Assembly (NCBI RefSeq): GCF_009708215.1
Contig: NZ_CP046175.1
Span: 4,092,001-4,156,000, forward strand
Direction: 5' to 3'
DNA: 64,000 nucleotides
Source: Occultella kanbiaonis
GTDB lineage: Bacteria > Actinomycetota > Actinomycetes > Actinomycetales > Beutenbergiaceae
This document shows positions 42,666 to 51,741 of the stretch, in pieces (the first letter of the stretch is position 1; each line of letters starts with the position of its first letter). The translations under genes were made by a program, and so were the position numbers. Below the pieces are notes generated by a model. The model ran no database searches. It was not told the origin of the DNA and worked only from the letters and a program-made list of their open reading frames with translations.

Positions 42666-44039
42666 ATGGAAGCGATGAATCGGCAGACCAGCAGGCCTCG
42701 CGCCCGGCACGCCGCGCCACCGGATCGGCGCCGCACCGACCTCGGCCCTGCCCGGAGCCCGGCCGGCGCCCGGACCGCGGCCCGTGCCGGCGGGACCGAG
42801 CACCACGACCTCGCCGGGGTGCGCCATGCCCGCAGGCGCCGGCGGCCGCGCCGGCACATCGCGCCCCTGGCCGGCCTCGCAGTGGCGCTGTTCGCCGTCA
42901 GCGGCGCGGGCCTGGCGTATCAGGACCTGGACCGCAACATCGGTGGGACGGACATCGAGCCGCTGCTGGGCACCGACCGACCGGAACCGGCACCCCCGGT
43001 CGACGGCTCGGCCGGCACCGCCGTCAATCTGCTCCTGATCGGCTCGGACGACCGGTCCGGGGAGAACACGGCGATCGGTGGCCCGAACGTCGAGTCCGGG
43101 ATCCGTTCGGACACCGTGATCGTCGCGCACATCTCCGCGGACCGGTCCCGGGTGGAGCTGATCTCGATCCCTCGGGACTCCTGGGTGGACATCCCCTCCT
43201 GTGACCTTCCCGATGGTTCGACGACCGCGCCGACCACCGGGAAGTTCAACAAGGCCTTCCACCAGGGTGGGCAGACCGGCGACGTCGGCTACGCCGCCGC
43301 CTGCACGATCCGGACCATCGAGTCCCTCACCGACGTCCGCATCGACGGCTTCATCGCCGTGGACTTCGGCGGGTTCGTGGACATGGTCGACGCCATCGGC
43401 GGCGTCCCGATGTGCATCCCCGAGGACATGGACGACCCGTACGCCCAGCTCGAGCTCAGCGCCGGCGAGCAGGTGCTCAACGGGACGCAGGCGCTCGGGT
43501 ACGCCCGCGCACGCAAGACGATCGGCGACGGCAGCGACATCGGGCGGATCGCCCGGCAACAGGCCCTGCTTGGTGCCACGGTCCGCCAGGTCCTGAACCA
43601 GAACGTGCTGACCGACGCACCGCGGTTGTACGGGTTCCTCGACGCGGCGACGGCGTCCCTGACCACCAGCTCGAACTACGCGTCCATCTCCGCCATGTCC
43701 GGACTCGCGTACTCGCTGCGTGACCTGGGCAGCGAGGACATCGCGTTCGTGACCGTGCCGAACGTGGACCGCGGTGACGGGGCGAACGTGCTCTGGACCG
43801 ACGCGGCCGACGAGATGTGGGCAGCGATCGCCGCCGACCAACCGCTGACCGTCACGGGAGCCGACGACGACACCGCCGACGCCGGTGGCGCCCCCGAGCC
43901 GGCCGACCCGCCCGCCAACGGCGCGGCGACGGATCCGACCGAACCTGCGACCGACGCCGCGTCCTCCCCGGCGGCGGCCGACCCCGGCCCTACCCTCGAT
44001 GGAACCACCGCCGACGACGGGAGTACCCAGTGCGGGTGA
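42666..44039 (+). CDS. LCP family wall-glycopolymer ligase (copy 2)
   Basis: A 457-residue LCP protein with a 60-residue Arg-rich N-terminus, one membrane helix (LAGLAVALFAVSGAGLAY), and the LCP domain with LLLIGSDDRSGEN, RSDTVIVAHISADRSRVELISIPRD, MVDAIGGVPMCI and LGYARARKTIGDGSDIGRIARQQ. It is the closest relative of copy 1, so the pair arose by tandem duplication. The tail is Asp/Ala/Pro-rich. ATG 42666 and ATG 42675 are both possible starts. It overlaps copy 3 by 10 bp. Confidence 0.92.
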   Translation: MEAMNRQTSRPRARHAAPPDRRRTDLGPARSPAGARTAARAGGTEHHDLAGVRHARRRRRPRRHIAPLAGLAVALFAVSGAGLAYQDLDRNIGGTDIEPLLGTDRPEPAPPVDGSAGTAVNLLLIGSDDRSGENTAIGGPNVESGIRSDTVIVAHISADRSRVELISIPRDSWVDIPSCDLPDGSTTAPTTGKFNKAFHQGGQTGDVGYAAACTIRTIESLTDVRIDGFIAVDFGGFVDMVDAIGGVPMCIPEDMDDPYAQLELSAGEQVLNGTQALGYARARKTIGDGSDIGRIARQQALLGATVRQVLNQNVLTDAPRLYGFLDAATASLTTSSNYASISAMSGLAYSLRDLGSEDIAFVTVPNVDRGDGANVLWTDAADEMWAAIAADQPLTVTGADDDTADAGGAPEPADPPANGAATDPTEPATDAASSPAAADPGPTLDGTTADDGSTQCG

Positions 44040-45493
44040 GCCGAGACGAGCCGTTCGACAACGAACGCGAGCCCGAGCCGGCCTCCGTCGACCCGTTCGC
44101 CGACGCGCCGAGGCGCCCCGCCCCGGGCCGCAAGCCGGCCCGCGGGTCGAGCCGGGCCCGTACCGGCGGTTCGGCGCAGGCCGTGCCTGCGACCGGCGGA
44201 CCGGAGCGCACGAGCGCACGGTCCACAGCTACGTCGGCCCCCGAGCGCACCGTCCGCCGCACGCCGTCGGGCGCCGCGAGGCCGGCCGCCGTGCGGCCGG
44301 CCGTCAAAGCCCCCGCCGAGGAGGCCGGCGCGCCGCCGAGCTTCGCGCCCGGCTCCGGCGAGCGCACGGACCGGGCCCGCGGCACCGGGCCTCGCCCGGC
44401 CGCGAACGCGACCCGCGTGATGCCGGCGCAGGGCGAGCAGGCCACGCCCCCGGCGCGTCGTCCGCAGCGCCCGGCCGGCGACCAACCCCGTCGCCCGCCG
44501 GGCAGCACCCGTCCTCCGGACGGACCGACGGCCCGGACGGAGCCCAGGGCCCGCAGGCCGAGACGGCGTGGCCGCCGCATCGCGGCCCTGCTCGCGGTCC
44601 TGCTCATCCTCGTGCTGGCCTGGCCCGTCGGCCTGCTGGTCTGGGCGAACGGGAAGATCCAGCACACCGACGCCCTCGGTTCCAGCACCCTGACCACCGC
44701 CGGCACCACCTACCTCCTGGCCGGCTCGGACTCCCGCGCCGACGGTCAGGTCGCGGACGCGACCGAAGGTCAGCGCGCCGACACGATGATCCTGATCACG
44801 GTGCCGCCGAGCGGCGCGACCTCGATGATCTCGCTCCCGCGGGACACCTACGTCGAGATCCCCGGCTACGGCGCGAACAAGCTCAATGCGGCATTCTCCT
44901 TCGGCGGCCCGGAACTGCTGGTCGCCACCGTGGAGGGCCTGACCGGCATCGAGGTCGACCACTACGTGGAGATCGGGATGGGCGGGGTCGCGAACATCGT
45001 GGACGCCGTCGGCGGCGTCGAGCTGTGCCTCGACTACGACGTGAGCGACGCGGACAGCGGCCTGGAGTGGACCGCCGGCTGCCACGTCGTCGACGGCGCG
45101 ACCGCGCTCGCGTTCGCCCGGATGCGCAAGGCGGACCCGCTCGGCGACATCGGCCGGACCCAGCGCCAACAGCAGGTGATCCAGGCCGTGACCTCCGCCG
45201 TCGCACAGCCCTCGCTGGTGTTCCAGCCCGGCGAACAGGTGCGCCTGGCCGACGAGGGCCTCGCCGCCCTAGTCGTGGACGAGGACACCGGCATCATCGA
45301 CATGGCCCGGATGGCGCTCGCGTTCCGGGCGGCGACCGGCCCCGACGGCGTCCGCGGCGCGCCGCCGATCTCCGACCTCGCATACCGGCCGGGCGGGATC
45401 GGCGAGGCCGTCCTGCTCGACCCGGACCGGGTGGACGCGTTCTTCACCGCGGTCGCCGACGGCACGGTCACCACGGCGGACCTGAACCAATAG
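44030..45493 (+). CDS. LCP family wall-glycopolymer ligase (copy 3)
   Basis: A 487-residue LCP protein starting at GTG 44030, chosen because GGGAG ends about six bases before it and it overlaps copy 2 slightly. The first 180 residues are a disordered Arg/Pro/Ala-rich cytoplasmic region, much longer than in copies 1 and 2. The membrane helix is IAALLAVLLILVLAWPVGLLV, followed by the LCP domain: YLLAGSDSRADGQ, RADTMILITVPPSGATSMISLPRD, IVDAVGGVELCLD, ALAFARMRKADPLGDIGRTQRQQ. It lacks the Cys pair of the other two, so it belongs to a different LCP subgroup. Confidence 0.92.
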   Translation: MRVSRDEPFDNEREPEPASVDPFADAPRRPAPGRKPARGSSRARTGGSAQAVPATGGPERTSARSTATSAPERTVRRTPSGAARPAAVRPAVKAPAEEAGAPPSFAPGSGERTDRARGTGPRPAANATRVMPAQGEQATPPARRPQRPAGDQPRRPPGSTRPPDGPTARTEPRARRPRRRGRRIAALLAVLLILVLAWPVGLLVWANGKIQHTDALGSSTLTTAGTTYLLAGSDSRADGQVADATEGQRADTMILITVPPSGATSMISLPRDTYVEIPGYGANKLNAAFSFGGPELLVATVEGLTGIEVDHYVEIGMGGVANIVDAVGGVELCLDYDVSDADSGLEWTAGCHVVDGATALAFARMRKADPLGDIGRTQRQQQVIQAVTSAVAQPSLVFQPGEQVRLADEGLAALVVDEDTGIIDMARMALAFRAATGPDGVRGAPPISDLAYRPGGIGEAVLLDPDRVDAFFTAVADGTVTTADLNQ

Positions 45494-45543
45494 CGAGCCG
45501 GACCGGCGCGCCGGGACGCACGCACTGTGGTTCGCTGGTCGCC

Positions 45544-45963
45544 ATGACGCACGTGAACGATCCCGCCGTCGTGCGGCGGTTGCTGACCACTCCCGGCCGC
45601 TGGGCGGTCGTCGGACTGTCCTCCAACACCACGCGCGCCGCATACGGCGTCGCCCGCTATCTCCAGCAGAACCTCGGGCAGCAGATCGTGCCCGTGCACC
45701 CGAAGGCGGAGACCGTTCACGGCGAGCGCGGCTACGCCACGCTCGCGGAGGTACCGGGCGACCTCGACGTCGTCGACGTGTTCGTGAATGCCACGCTCGC
45801 CGGTGAGGTGGTGGACCAGGCCATCGCCCGCGGGGCCAAGGCGGTCTGGCTGCAGCTGGACGTCATCGACCAGGCCGCGGCGCATCGTGCCGCCGAGGTC
45901 GGGCTGGACGTCGTGATGGACACCTGCCCGGCGATCGAGGGTCCGCTGCTCGGGTTGGGCTGA
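45544..45963 (+). CDS. CoA-binding domain protein (YccU-like)
   Basis: A 139-residue Rossmann-type CoA-binding protein: WAVVGLSSNTTRAAYGVARYLQ near the N-terminus, IVPVHPKAETVHGERGYATLAEVP, VDVFVNATLAGEVVDQAIARGAKAVWLQ and a final MDTCPAIEGPLL. This matches the CoA_binding_2 family. The function in bacteria is not established. The start ATG 45544 is 50 bp after the last LCP gene; frame extension upstream to 43885 is a shadow of the LCP genes. Confidence 0.88.
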   Translation: MTHVNDPAVVRRLLTTPGRWAVVGLSSNTTRAAYGVARYLQQNLGQQIVPVHPKAETVHGERGYATLAEVPGDLDVVDVFVNATLAGEVVDQAIARGAKAVWLQLDVIDQAAAHRAAEVGLDVVMDTCPAIEGPLLGLG

Positions 45964-46093
45964 CGGCCTGATCTGCCAGCACTGCACGAGGTCTCGACCA
46001 GACCCTGGTGGTCCGGGACTCCAGCGCACCACCACCGGCCTGACCGGATCCTCCGCGGCGGGCCGGGTGTGCGTCCCGCAGCAGGCACCTCGC

Positions 46094-46099
46094 TATCGT
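46094..46099 (+). promoter_or_regulatory. Leaderless-type -10 element for lipoprotein gene
   Basis: TATCGT six bases before ATG 46106. Confidence 0.35.
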
Positions 46100-46105
46100 G
46101 GAGCC

Positions 46106-46552
46106 ATGTCCCACACCACACCCCGGTCCCGGATCGCCGCCCTGCTGCTCGCACTGCTCGCGGCGGTCGGAACCGGCGTGCTCAGCGGCTGCGACGCGAT
46201 CTCGGGTGCCGCCGGGGACGCCGTCGAGCGTGCCATCGAGGAGGCCGTTGACGGCCTCGACCTCAGCGACGGCCTTCCCGAGGGCTTCCCCGCGGAGGTC
46301 GCCGTGGTCGAGGGCCCGACCCGCGGCGCCGCCAGCACCGACGCCGACGGCGTGACCACCTGGGTGGCCCTGGTGACGGCGGCCGAGTCCGGCACGATCG
46401 CGCGCAGCACGCTGGAGGACGCGGGCTTCGAGGTCGACAACGTGGTCACCCACGACGCCGGGCTCATCGCCCAGCTCAGCTCGGACGCCTACGACGTGAA
46501 GCTGATCGCCTCGGACACCCGGGTCGTCTACGTGGTGACGCCGGTCGCCTGA
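46106..46552 (+). CDS. Small putative lipoprotein
   Basis: A 148-residue precursor with a signal peptide ending in the lipobox LSGC (Cys about residue 27). The mature part starts with an acidic helix (GDAVERAIEEAVDGLDLSDGL), then PEGFPAEVAVVEGP and a beta-rich domain ending VVYVVTPVA. I recognise no family. It was started at ATG 46106; the 13 residues upstream in frame are not needed. It converges on the DUF1361 gene with only 5 bp between stops. Confidence 0.72.
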   Translation: MSHTTPRSRIAALLLALLAAVGTGVLSGCDAISGAAGDAVERAIEEAVDGLDLSDGLPEGFPAEVAVVEGPTRGAASTDADGVTTWVALVTAAESGTIARSTLEDAGFEVDNVVTHDAGLIAQLSSDAYDVKLIASDTRVVYVVTPVA

Positions 46553-46557
46553 TCGCG

Positions 46558-47268
46558 TCAGCCTCGCGCGAGTTCGAGCAGGACCAAGCCCTCGATGACG
46601 GGCCCCGCGACCGCGAGGTACATCAGCCCCAGGAACAGCGTGTACAGCACGACGAACGCCGCGCTGCTGCGCAGCCGGCCGGGCTCGCGCAGGTGCGTGG
46701 CCACCTTGCGCACCAGTGACGGCGGGTGCCGCACGTCCCAGCTGTTGAGCCGCACGTACCGCCCGAGGTACATCCCGAACGAGACCGCGAGCAGGATCGC
46801 CACCACGATCAGCCTTGGCGCGGCGGCCTGCAGTGGCGCCGCCACGTCCCCGTAGACGAGCAGCACGAACAGCAGCTGGGCCAGGAACACGTTGAGCACC
46901 GTGTTCAGCACCCCGGACATGGCGAGCGTGATCACCTGCACCACGTCGAACCACATCGGCACGCTCTCCTGCTCGCGTCGGTGGGACATGTTCAGCTCGG
47001 TGATGAGGTAGCCGGCGTTCGGCAGCAGGAGCAGCCAGACCACTCCGAGGATCACACCGACGGTCAGCGCGAGCCAGACCTGCGCCAGCGCCAGGACCGG
47101 CACCACGAACACGAGCACGCCCATCAGCAGCACCGGTGCGACCGAGAGCATCACGTTCCACAGCATCGGCGTGTAGAGCCGCGCCCGGAACATCGGGCCG
47201 CGCAGGAGGATCAGGGCGAGCGCGAACGCGTTCATGCCCGCGACCCCGATGAGCAGGCTGGTCAGCAC
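46558..47268 (-). CDS. DUF1361 family membrane protein
   Basis: A 236-residue protein with about seven hydrophobic segments. The conserved DUF1361 phrases are present: WLLLLPNAGYLITELNMS after helix four, VPMWFDVVQVIT, and YLGRYVRLNSWDVRHPP in the later cytoplasmic loop. The function is unknown. Start GTG 47268; ATG 47235 (MNAFALAL) is an alternative. It follows purE on the same strand after a 33-bp gap. Confidence 0.82.
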   Translation of the reverse strand: MLTSLLIGVAGMNAFALALILLRGPMFRARLYTPMLWNVMLSVAPVLLMGVLVFVVPVLALAQVWLALTVGVILGVVWLLLLPNAGYLITELNMSHRREQESVPMWFDVVQVITLAMSGVLNTVLNVFLAQLLFVLLVYGDVAAPLQAAAPRLIVVAILLAVSFGMYLGRYVRLNSWDVRHPPSLVRKVATHLREPGRLRSSAAFVVLYTLFLGLMYLAVAGPVIEGLVLLELARG

Positions 47269-47301
47269 GGGCGCCCTGTTCCTCTGACCGGGCCGGCCGG
47301 C

Positions 47302-47826
47302 TCAGGCCCCGAATCCGGTGCGCTGCGTGCGCGAGGCGCGCAGCCGCGCACCCTTGTCCAGGGCGGCCTGACGCAACCCCTCCTGGAAGGTGACCATCTT
47401 CTCGCGGAGCGCGGCGGCGCCGTCGTCGGCGCCCGCGGCGAGGATCCGGACGGCGAGCAGCCCGGCGTTGCGGGCCCCGCCGACGGACACGGTCGCCACC
47501 GGCACGCCGGCCGGCATCTGCACGATGGACAGCAGCGAGTCCATCCCGTCCAGGTGCTTGAGCGGCACCGGCACCCCGATCACGGGCAACGGCGTGACGG
47601 AGGCGAGCATGCCCGGCAGGTGGGCCGCTCCCCCGGCGCCGGCGATGATCACGCCGACCCCGCGCCCGGCGGCCTCCTGGCCGAACGCGATCATGTCCTG
47701 CGGCATCCGGTGCGCGGAGATCACGTCCACCTCGGGTTCGAGGCCGAACTCCGCGAGCGCGTCGGCGGCGTCCTTCATCACGGGCCAGTCCGAATCGGAG
47801 CCCATCACCACGGCGACGGTGTTCAT
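47302..47826 (-). CDS. purE: N5-carboxyaminoimidazole ribonucleotide mutase
   Basis: A 174-residue class I PurE, which moves the carboxyl group of N5-CAIR to give CAIR in purine synthesis. Diagnostic stretches: [21 protein letters not shown] with the catalytic His, [13 protein letters not shown] and [26 protein letters not shown] in outline. It overlaps purK as ATGA at 47823-47826. The C-terminal 25 residues are basic and extend past the usual fold. Confidence 0.95.
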   Translation of the reverse strand: MNTVAVVMGSDSDWPVMKDAADALAEFGLEPEVDVISAHRMPQDMIAFGQEAAGRGVGVIIAGAGGAAHLPGMLASVTPLPVIGVPVPLKHLDGMDSLLSIVQMPAGVPVATVSVGGARNAGLLAVRILAAGADDGAAALREKMVTFQEGLRQAALDKGARLRASRTQRTGFGA

Positions 47827-48956
47827 GCGGGGGTCCCTCCCAGGATCGTGGTTGCGGCGCGGGCCCGACGGCGGACCTCGGCCAGGTCCGTGCCGGTCAC
47901 CGTCACGTGGCCCAGTTTGCGGCCCGGGCGGACCGACTTGCCGTAGAGGTGGACCTTGGCGTCCGGGAAGGCAGCCATCAGGTCCGGGTAGGCCGAGGCC
48001 GGGTCCGCGAGTTCGGAGCCGAGCAGGTTCACCATGACCGACCACGGCGCGGTGGCGCTGGTGTCCCCGAGGGGCAGGTCGAGCACGGCCCGCAGGTGCT
48101 GCTCGAACTGGCTGGTCACGGAGCCGTCGAGGCTGAAGTGGCCGCTGTTGTGCGGGCGCATCGCGAGCTCGTTGACGAGCAGCACGCCGTCGGCGGCCTC
48201 GAACATCTCGACGGCGAGTACCCCGGTCACGTCCAGGCCGTCGGCGATCGTGCGGGCGATGTCCAGCGCATCCTCGGCCACGTGCACGGGCAGATCCGGT
48301 GCCGGGGCGATCACCTCGGCGCACACCCCGTTCGCCTGGACGGTCTCGACCACCGGCCAGGCGGCCACCTGCCCGCTCGGCCGCCGCGCGACGAGCGCGG
48401 CCAGCTCCCGGCGGAAGGCGACGCGCTCCTCGACGAGGATCTGCCCGTGGTCGGAGTCGAACCAGTGCGCGGCCTCGGCGGCGTCGTGCACCACCAGCAC
48501 GCCCTTGCCGTCGTAGCCGCCGACCGGGACCTTCGCGATCACGGGCCAGCCGACGCGGTCTCCGAACGCGGTCAGCTCCTCCGGCGTGGCCACCGCCGCC
48601 CACCGCGGGCACGGCACCCCGAGCTCGGTGAGCCGGGTGCGCATCACGATCTTGTCCTGGGCGTGCCGGAGCGCACCGGGGCCGGGCTGGACGTTCACGC
48701 CGTCGGCGATCAGGCGGGTGAGGAGGTCCTGCGGCACGTGCTCGTGCTCGAACGTCAGCACGTCGGCGCCCGCGGCGACCGCGGCGACCGCCTCGAGGTC
48801 CCCCGCCGCGCCCACCGGAGCGTCCGGGATGACCTGCGCCGCCGCGCCGTCGGCCGCCTCGACGAGCGCGCGCAGATGGATCTGCAGCGCCCCGGCCGGC
48901 TCGGCCATCATGCGTGCCAACTGCCCGCCCCCGACGACGGCTACCACTGGTCCCAT
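47823..48956 (-). CDS. purK: N5-carboxyaminoimidazole ribonucleotide synthase
   Basis: A 377-residue ATP-grasp enzyme that carboxylates AIR with ATP and bicarbonate. Motifs include [67 protein letters not shown] and [12 protein letters not shown]. The start is ATG 48956, with TACGCT eight bases upstream and no Shine-Dalgarno, suggesting a leaderless purK-purE mRNA. The gene is divergent from gtrA with only 34 bp between start codons. Confidence 0.95.
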   Translation of the reverse strand: MGPVVAVVGGGQLARMMAEPAGALQIHLRALVEAADGAAAQVIPDAPVGAAGDLEAVAAVAAGADVLTFEHEHVPQDLLTRLIADGVNVQPGPGALRHAQDKIVMRTRLTELGVPCPRWAAVATPEELTAFGDRVGWPVIAKVPVGGYDGKGVLVVHDAAEAAHWFDSDHGQILVEERVAFRRELAALVARRPSGQVAAWPVVETVQANGVCAEVIAPAPDLPVHVAEDALDIARTIADGLDVTGVLAVEMFEAADGVLLVNELAMRPHNSGHFSLDGSVTSQFEQHLRAVLDLPLGDTSATAPWSVMVNLLGSELADPASAYPDLMAAFPDAKVHLYGKSVRPGRKLGHVTVTGTDLAEVRRRARAATTILGGTPA

Positions 48957-48964
48957 GGGGGTCC

Positions 48965-48984
48965 AGCGTAATGGCGGGTATCCT
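48965..48984. promoter_or_regulatory. Back-to-back leaderless -10 elements between purK and the GtrA gene
   Basis: In the 34-bp divergent gap TACGCT (48965-48970, minus) lies eight bases before the purK ATG and TATCCT (48979-48984, plus) six bases before the GtrA GTG. The -35 regions of each must lie inside the opposite gene. Confidence 0.45.
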
Positions 48985-48990
48985 CGACTC

Positions 48991-49560
48991 GTGACCCCGT
49001 CCCCATCCGTGGCTCCGAACGAGACGCCCCGAGCCGTGCCGATGTGGCGCGACCGGGCTCGTCTGTGGGCCTGGTTCACGGAGATGATGCGGTTCGGGAC
49101 CGTCGGGCTGGTCGCCTTCGTGGTCGACACCGGGCTGTTCAACCTGCTCCGGTTCGGCCCCGGCGAGCTGCTCGGGCACAAGCCCCTGACGGCGAAGGTC
49201 ATCTCCGTCACGGTCGCGGTGCTGGTCGCGTGGCTGGGCAACCGGTACTGGACGTTCGCCGCCAAGCGCAGCCGCGAGACCGCCGCGGCGCGCAGCCGCG
49301 AGCTCATGCAGTTCGCCCTCGTGAACGTGGCCGGGATGGCCATCGGCGTCGGCTGCCTGGCCGTCTCGCACTACTTGCTCGGCTTCACCTCGCCGCTCGC
49401 GGACAACATCTCCGCGAACGGGGTCGGCCTCGTGCTCGGCACGATCTTCCGGTACCTCGCCTACCGGTACTGGGTGTTCACGAGCGTGACGGACACGGGC
49501 GCTCCGGAGGCCCCCGTGGACGCGCGCACCGGGTCCGCGCAAGCCGACCTCCCGCGCTGA
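48991..49560 (+). CDS. GtrA family membrane protein
   Basis: A 189-residue protein with four hydrophobic segments of the GtrA/DPMS3 family: [59 protein letters not shown], and [15 protein letters not shown]. GtrA proteins help flip or deliver polyprenyl-phosphate sugars. Start GTG 48991. In mycobacteria a GtrA-like gene also sits beside purE-purK. The C-terminal 20 residues are polar and disordered. Confidence 0.9.
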   Translation: MTPSPSVAPNETPRAVPMWRDRARLWAWFTEMMRFGTVGLVAFVVDTGLFNLLRFGPGELLGHKPLTAKVISVTVAVLVAWLGNRYWTFAAKRSRETAAARSRELMQFALVNVAGMAIGVGCLAVSHYLLGFTSPLADNISANGVGLVLGTIFRYLAYRYWVFTSVTDTGAPEAPVDARTGSAQADLPR

Positions 49561-49597
49561 CACGGACCCTCACCCGTGAGCCAGAACCTCCCACGCC

Positions 49598-49663
49598 GAG
49601 ACAGAGGTTCACGTCTGAGACAGAGGGGTACAACGTTCTGACTCGGGCATGACCTTCTGTCTC
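49598..49663. repeat. Direct and inverted GAGACAGA motifs in a convergent gap
   Basis: GAGACAGAGG occurs at 49598-49607 and 49617-49626, and its inverse CCTTCTGTCTC at 49653-49663. It could form a hairpin with a 26-base loop between the gtrA and kinase genes. No further function is visible in this 124-bp gap. Confidence 0.5.
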
Positions 49664-49684
49664 GCCGGCCGCGGATACCGGGCG

Positions 49685-51022
49685 TCAGCGCCGGCGGCGC
49701 CGGCGGCCGACCACCACGAGCGCGCCAGGCGGCAGCACGACGTCCGGGTCGAGCCGCGGCGGCACCGCGTTCAGGAAGATCGCGAAGATCGGCGGGCGCC
49801 GCTGGGCGAGCTCGAGCCGGCCGCCGTCGGCGGTGACGAGCGTGCGGGCCAGCCCGAGCCCGAGGCCGGTGCCCTTGCCGGAGGTGACGTGCCGGTCGAA
49901 GATCTTCGGCGCCAACTCGTCGCTGACCCCCGGGCCGTCGTCGGCCACCTCGATCACCACCCCGGTCTCGGAGCCGTCCCGGGTCGGGCGGACCCGGACC
50001 TCGGTGGTGCCGGCACCGTACTTGAGCGAGTTCTCCAGCAGGGTCGAGAGCACCTGGGCGAGCGCGCCCGGGGTGGCGAGCACGGCAGCCGCGCCCGGGT
50101 CGCCGAACGTGAGCGGGCGCCTGGCCCGCTTGAAGGTCGGCCCCCACTCCTCCTGCTGTTGGGCGAAGACGTCGGCGACGTGCAGGGCCTCGGTGGTGCC
50201 GCCGTCGGCCTTGCGGGCGGACTTGAGCAGGTCGTCCACGACGTGAACCAAGCGCTCCACCTGGTCGAGCGAGATCCGCGCCTCCTCCCGCACCTCCTCG
50301 TCCTCGGAGAGCATCTGGATCTCCTCGAGGCGCATCGAGAGCGCGGTGAGCGGCGTCCGCAACTGGTGACTGACGTTCGCGGCGAACTGGCGCTCGGCGG
50401 CGATCCGGCCGGCGAGCCGGTCGCTGGTGCGGCTGAGCTCGGCGGCGACCAGGTCGATCTCCTCGACGCCGGACGTCTCCATCCGGGGGCGCACCTGCCC
50501 GGACCCGATCTGCTCGGCGGAGGCGGCCAGGTAGATCAGCGGAGCGGCGAGCCGGCGGGCCGACCACACCGCCACGAGCGCGGCCACGCCGAACGCGATC
50601 ACGGAGGCGGCGAGCACCAGCATCACCACCTGAGCGCCGCGCCAGAACAACGAAGAGGCGGCGATCGCGATCTCCACCTGAGCGCCCGAGGGGGTGTTCT
50701 GCGAGACCGAGTACGTGTTGCCGTCGATCTCCGGGCCGGCGCTGAAGACGGTACCGTCCACGTCCGTGACCGTGATCCGCACGGCCGGGATCCCGGATTC
50801 GTCGTCCACGACGACCCAGCGCTCCAGCATCTCGTCGTCGAGCGGGGTCTCGAACGCGATCCGGGTCTCCACCGCACGCGAGACCGACTGGGTCCGCAGC
50901 CTCATATTCTGGTCGATGCTCTCTCGGACCATCAGGACCCCGAAGATCGACATCGGGACACCGAGGAGGAGCACCGCGACGGTGACCGCCGCGATGGTCG
51001 CGGTCAGGACACGTCTTCGCAG
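49685..51022 (-). CDS. Two-component sensor histidine kinase
   Basis: A 445-residue kinase if translated from CTG 51022, where GGGGAG stands seven bases upstream and the sequence LRRRVLTATIAAVTVAVLLLGVP gives a normal N-terminal helix; the first ATG/GTG (GTG 50974) would start inside that helix. An extracellular sensor of about 90 residues and a second helix (about 125-150) lead to a HAMP domain. HisKA follows with NVSHQLRTPL (phospho-His) and HATPase with ENSLKYG, VADDGPGV and GTGLGLGLARTL. The C-terminus is basic. One base separates it from the response regulator stop. Confidence 0.88.
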   Translation of the reverse strand: MRRRVLTATIAAVTVAVLLLGVPMSIFGVLMVRESIDQNMRLRTQSVSRAVETRIAFETPLDDEMLERWVVVDDESGIPAVRITVTDVDGTVFSAGPEIDGNTYSVSQNTPSGAQVEIAIAASSLFWRGAQVVMLVLAASVIAFGVAALVAVWSARRLAAPLIYLAASAEQIGSGQVRPRMETSGVEEIDLVAAELSRTSDRLAGRIAAERQFAANVSHQLRTPLTALSMRLEEIQMLSEDEEVREEARISLDQVERLVHVVDDLLKSARKADGGTTEALHVADVFAQQQEEWGPTFKRARRPLTFGDPGAAAVLATPGALAQVLSTLLENSLKYGAGTTEVRVRPTRDGSETGVVIEVADDGPGVSDELAPKIFDRHVTSGKGTGLGLGLARTLVTADGGRLELAQRRPPIFAIFLNAVPPRLDPDVVLPPGALVVVGRRRRRR

Positions 51023-51023
51023 G

Positions 51024-51707
51024 TCAGTGCTCCCCGTTCTCGAATCGGAAGCCCATGCCCCGCACGGTGGAGATGTACCGGGGGGCGTTGGCGTCGTCGC
51101 CGAGCTTGCGGCGCAGCCAGGACACGTGCATGTCCAGGGTCTTCGTGGAACCGGTCGGGTCCGAGGCCCAGACCTCGCGCATCAGCGAGTCCCGGGAGAC
51201 CACCGCGCCGGCCTCCCGCACGAGCACCCGGAGCAGCTCGAACTCCTTGGCCGTCAGCTGGAGCTCCCGCTCGCCCTGGAAGGCCCGGTGCGCGGCGATG
51301 TCGACCCGGACGTCCTGGGAGGCGATCTCGTCCTCCTCGCCGCCCTCGCTCCCGGCCCGGCGCAGCAGCGCCCGCACCCGGGCGAGCAGCTCGGCCAGCC
51401 GGAACGGCTTGGTCACGTAGTCGTCGGCACCGGCATCGAGGCCCACCACCAGGTCGACCTCGTCGGCGCGCGCGGTGAGCACCAGGATCGGTGTCGTCAG
51501 ACCCTGGTTGCGGACCCACCGGGCCACGTCGAGTCCGTCCATGTCGGGCAGGCCGAGGTCGAGGACGAACAGGTCGGCCTGGGCCGCCTCGTCGATCGCT
51601 CCGCGTCCGGTGCCGTGCACGGAGACCGTGTAGCCCTCGCGAGTCAGAGCCCTCGCCAACGGCTCGGCAATGGCCGGGTCATCTTCTGCTAATAGAACTC
51701 GGGTCAC
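51024..51707 (-). CDS. OmpR-family response regulator
   Basis: A 227-residue regulator. The receiver domain has the acidic pair D9-D10, phospho-acceptor D50 in FVLDLGLPD, T78 and K100 (YVTKPF). The C-terminal winged helix (about 130-225) has LTAKEFELLRVLVREAGAVVS in outline and TLDMHVSWLRRKLG. Start GTG 51707 with TAGCAT six bases upstream, so the regulator-kinase operon may be leaderless. Target genes cannot be deduced, but the kinase partner is next door. Confidence 0.93.
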   Translation of the reverse strand: MTRVLLAEDDPAIAEPLARALTREGYTVSVHGTGRGAIDEAAQADLFVLDLGLPDMDGLDVARWVRNQGLTTPILVLTARADEVDLVVGLDAGADDYVTKPFRLAELLARVRALLRRAGSEGGEEDEIASQDVRVDIAAHRAFQGERELQLTAKEFELLRVLVREAGAVVSRDSLMREVWASDPTGSTKTLDMHVSWLRRKLGDDANAPRYISTVRGMGFRFENGEH

Positions 51708-51713
51708 TCGCCC

Positions 51714-51719
51714 ATGCTA
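51714..51719 (-). promoter_or_regulatory. Leaderless-type -10 element for the response regulator
   Basis: TAGCAT on the minus strand, six bases before GTG 51707, in the 34-bp gap after the cyclase stop. Confidence 0.4.
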
Positions 51720-51741
51720 ATGCCACGAACTGGCGAAGCGC

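Noticed and set aside
41196-44219. 1007-codon open frame on the minus strand across DUF6541 and the LCP genes
   Set aside because: Antisense to four well-supported genes; composition is shadow-like (Arg/Gly/His/Val) and no start site or motif is seen.
49561-49684. A small RNA gene in the GtrA-kinase gap
   Set aside because: Only short repeats are visible; there is no promoter or conserved RNA fold I can name.
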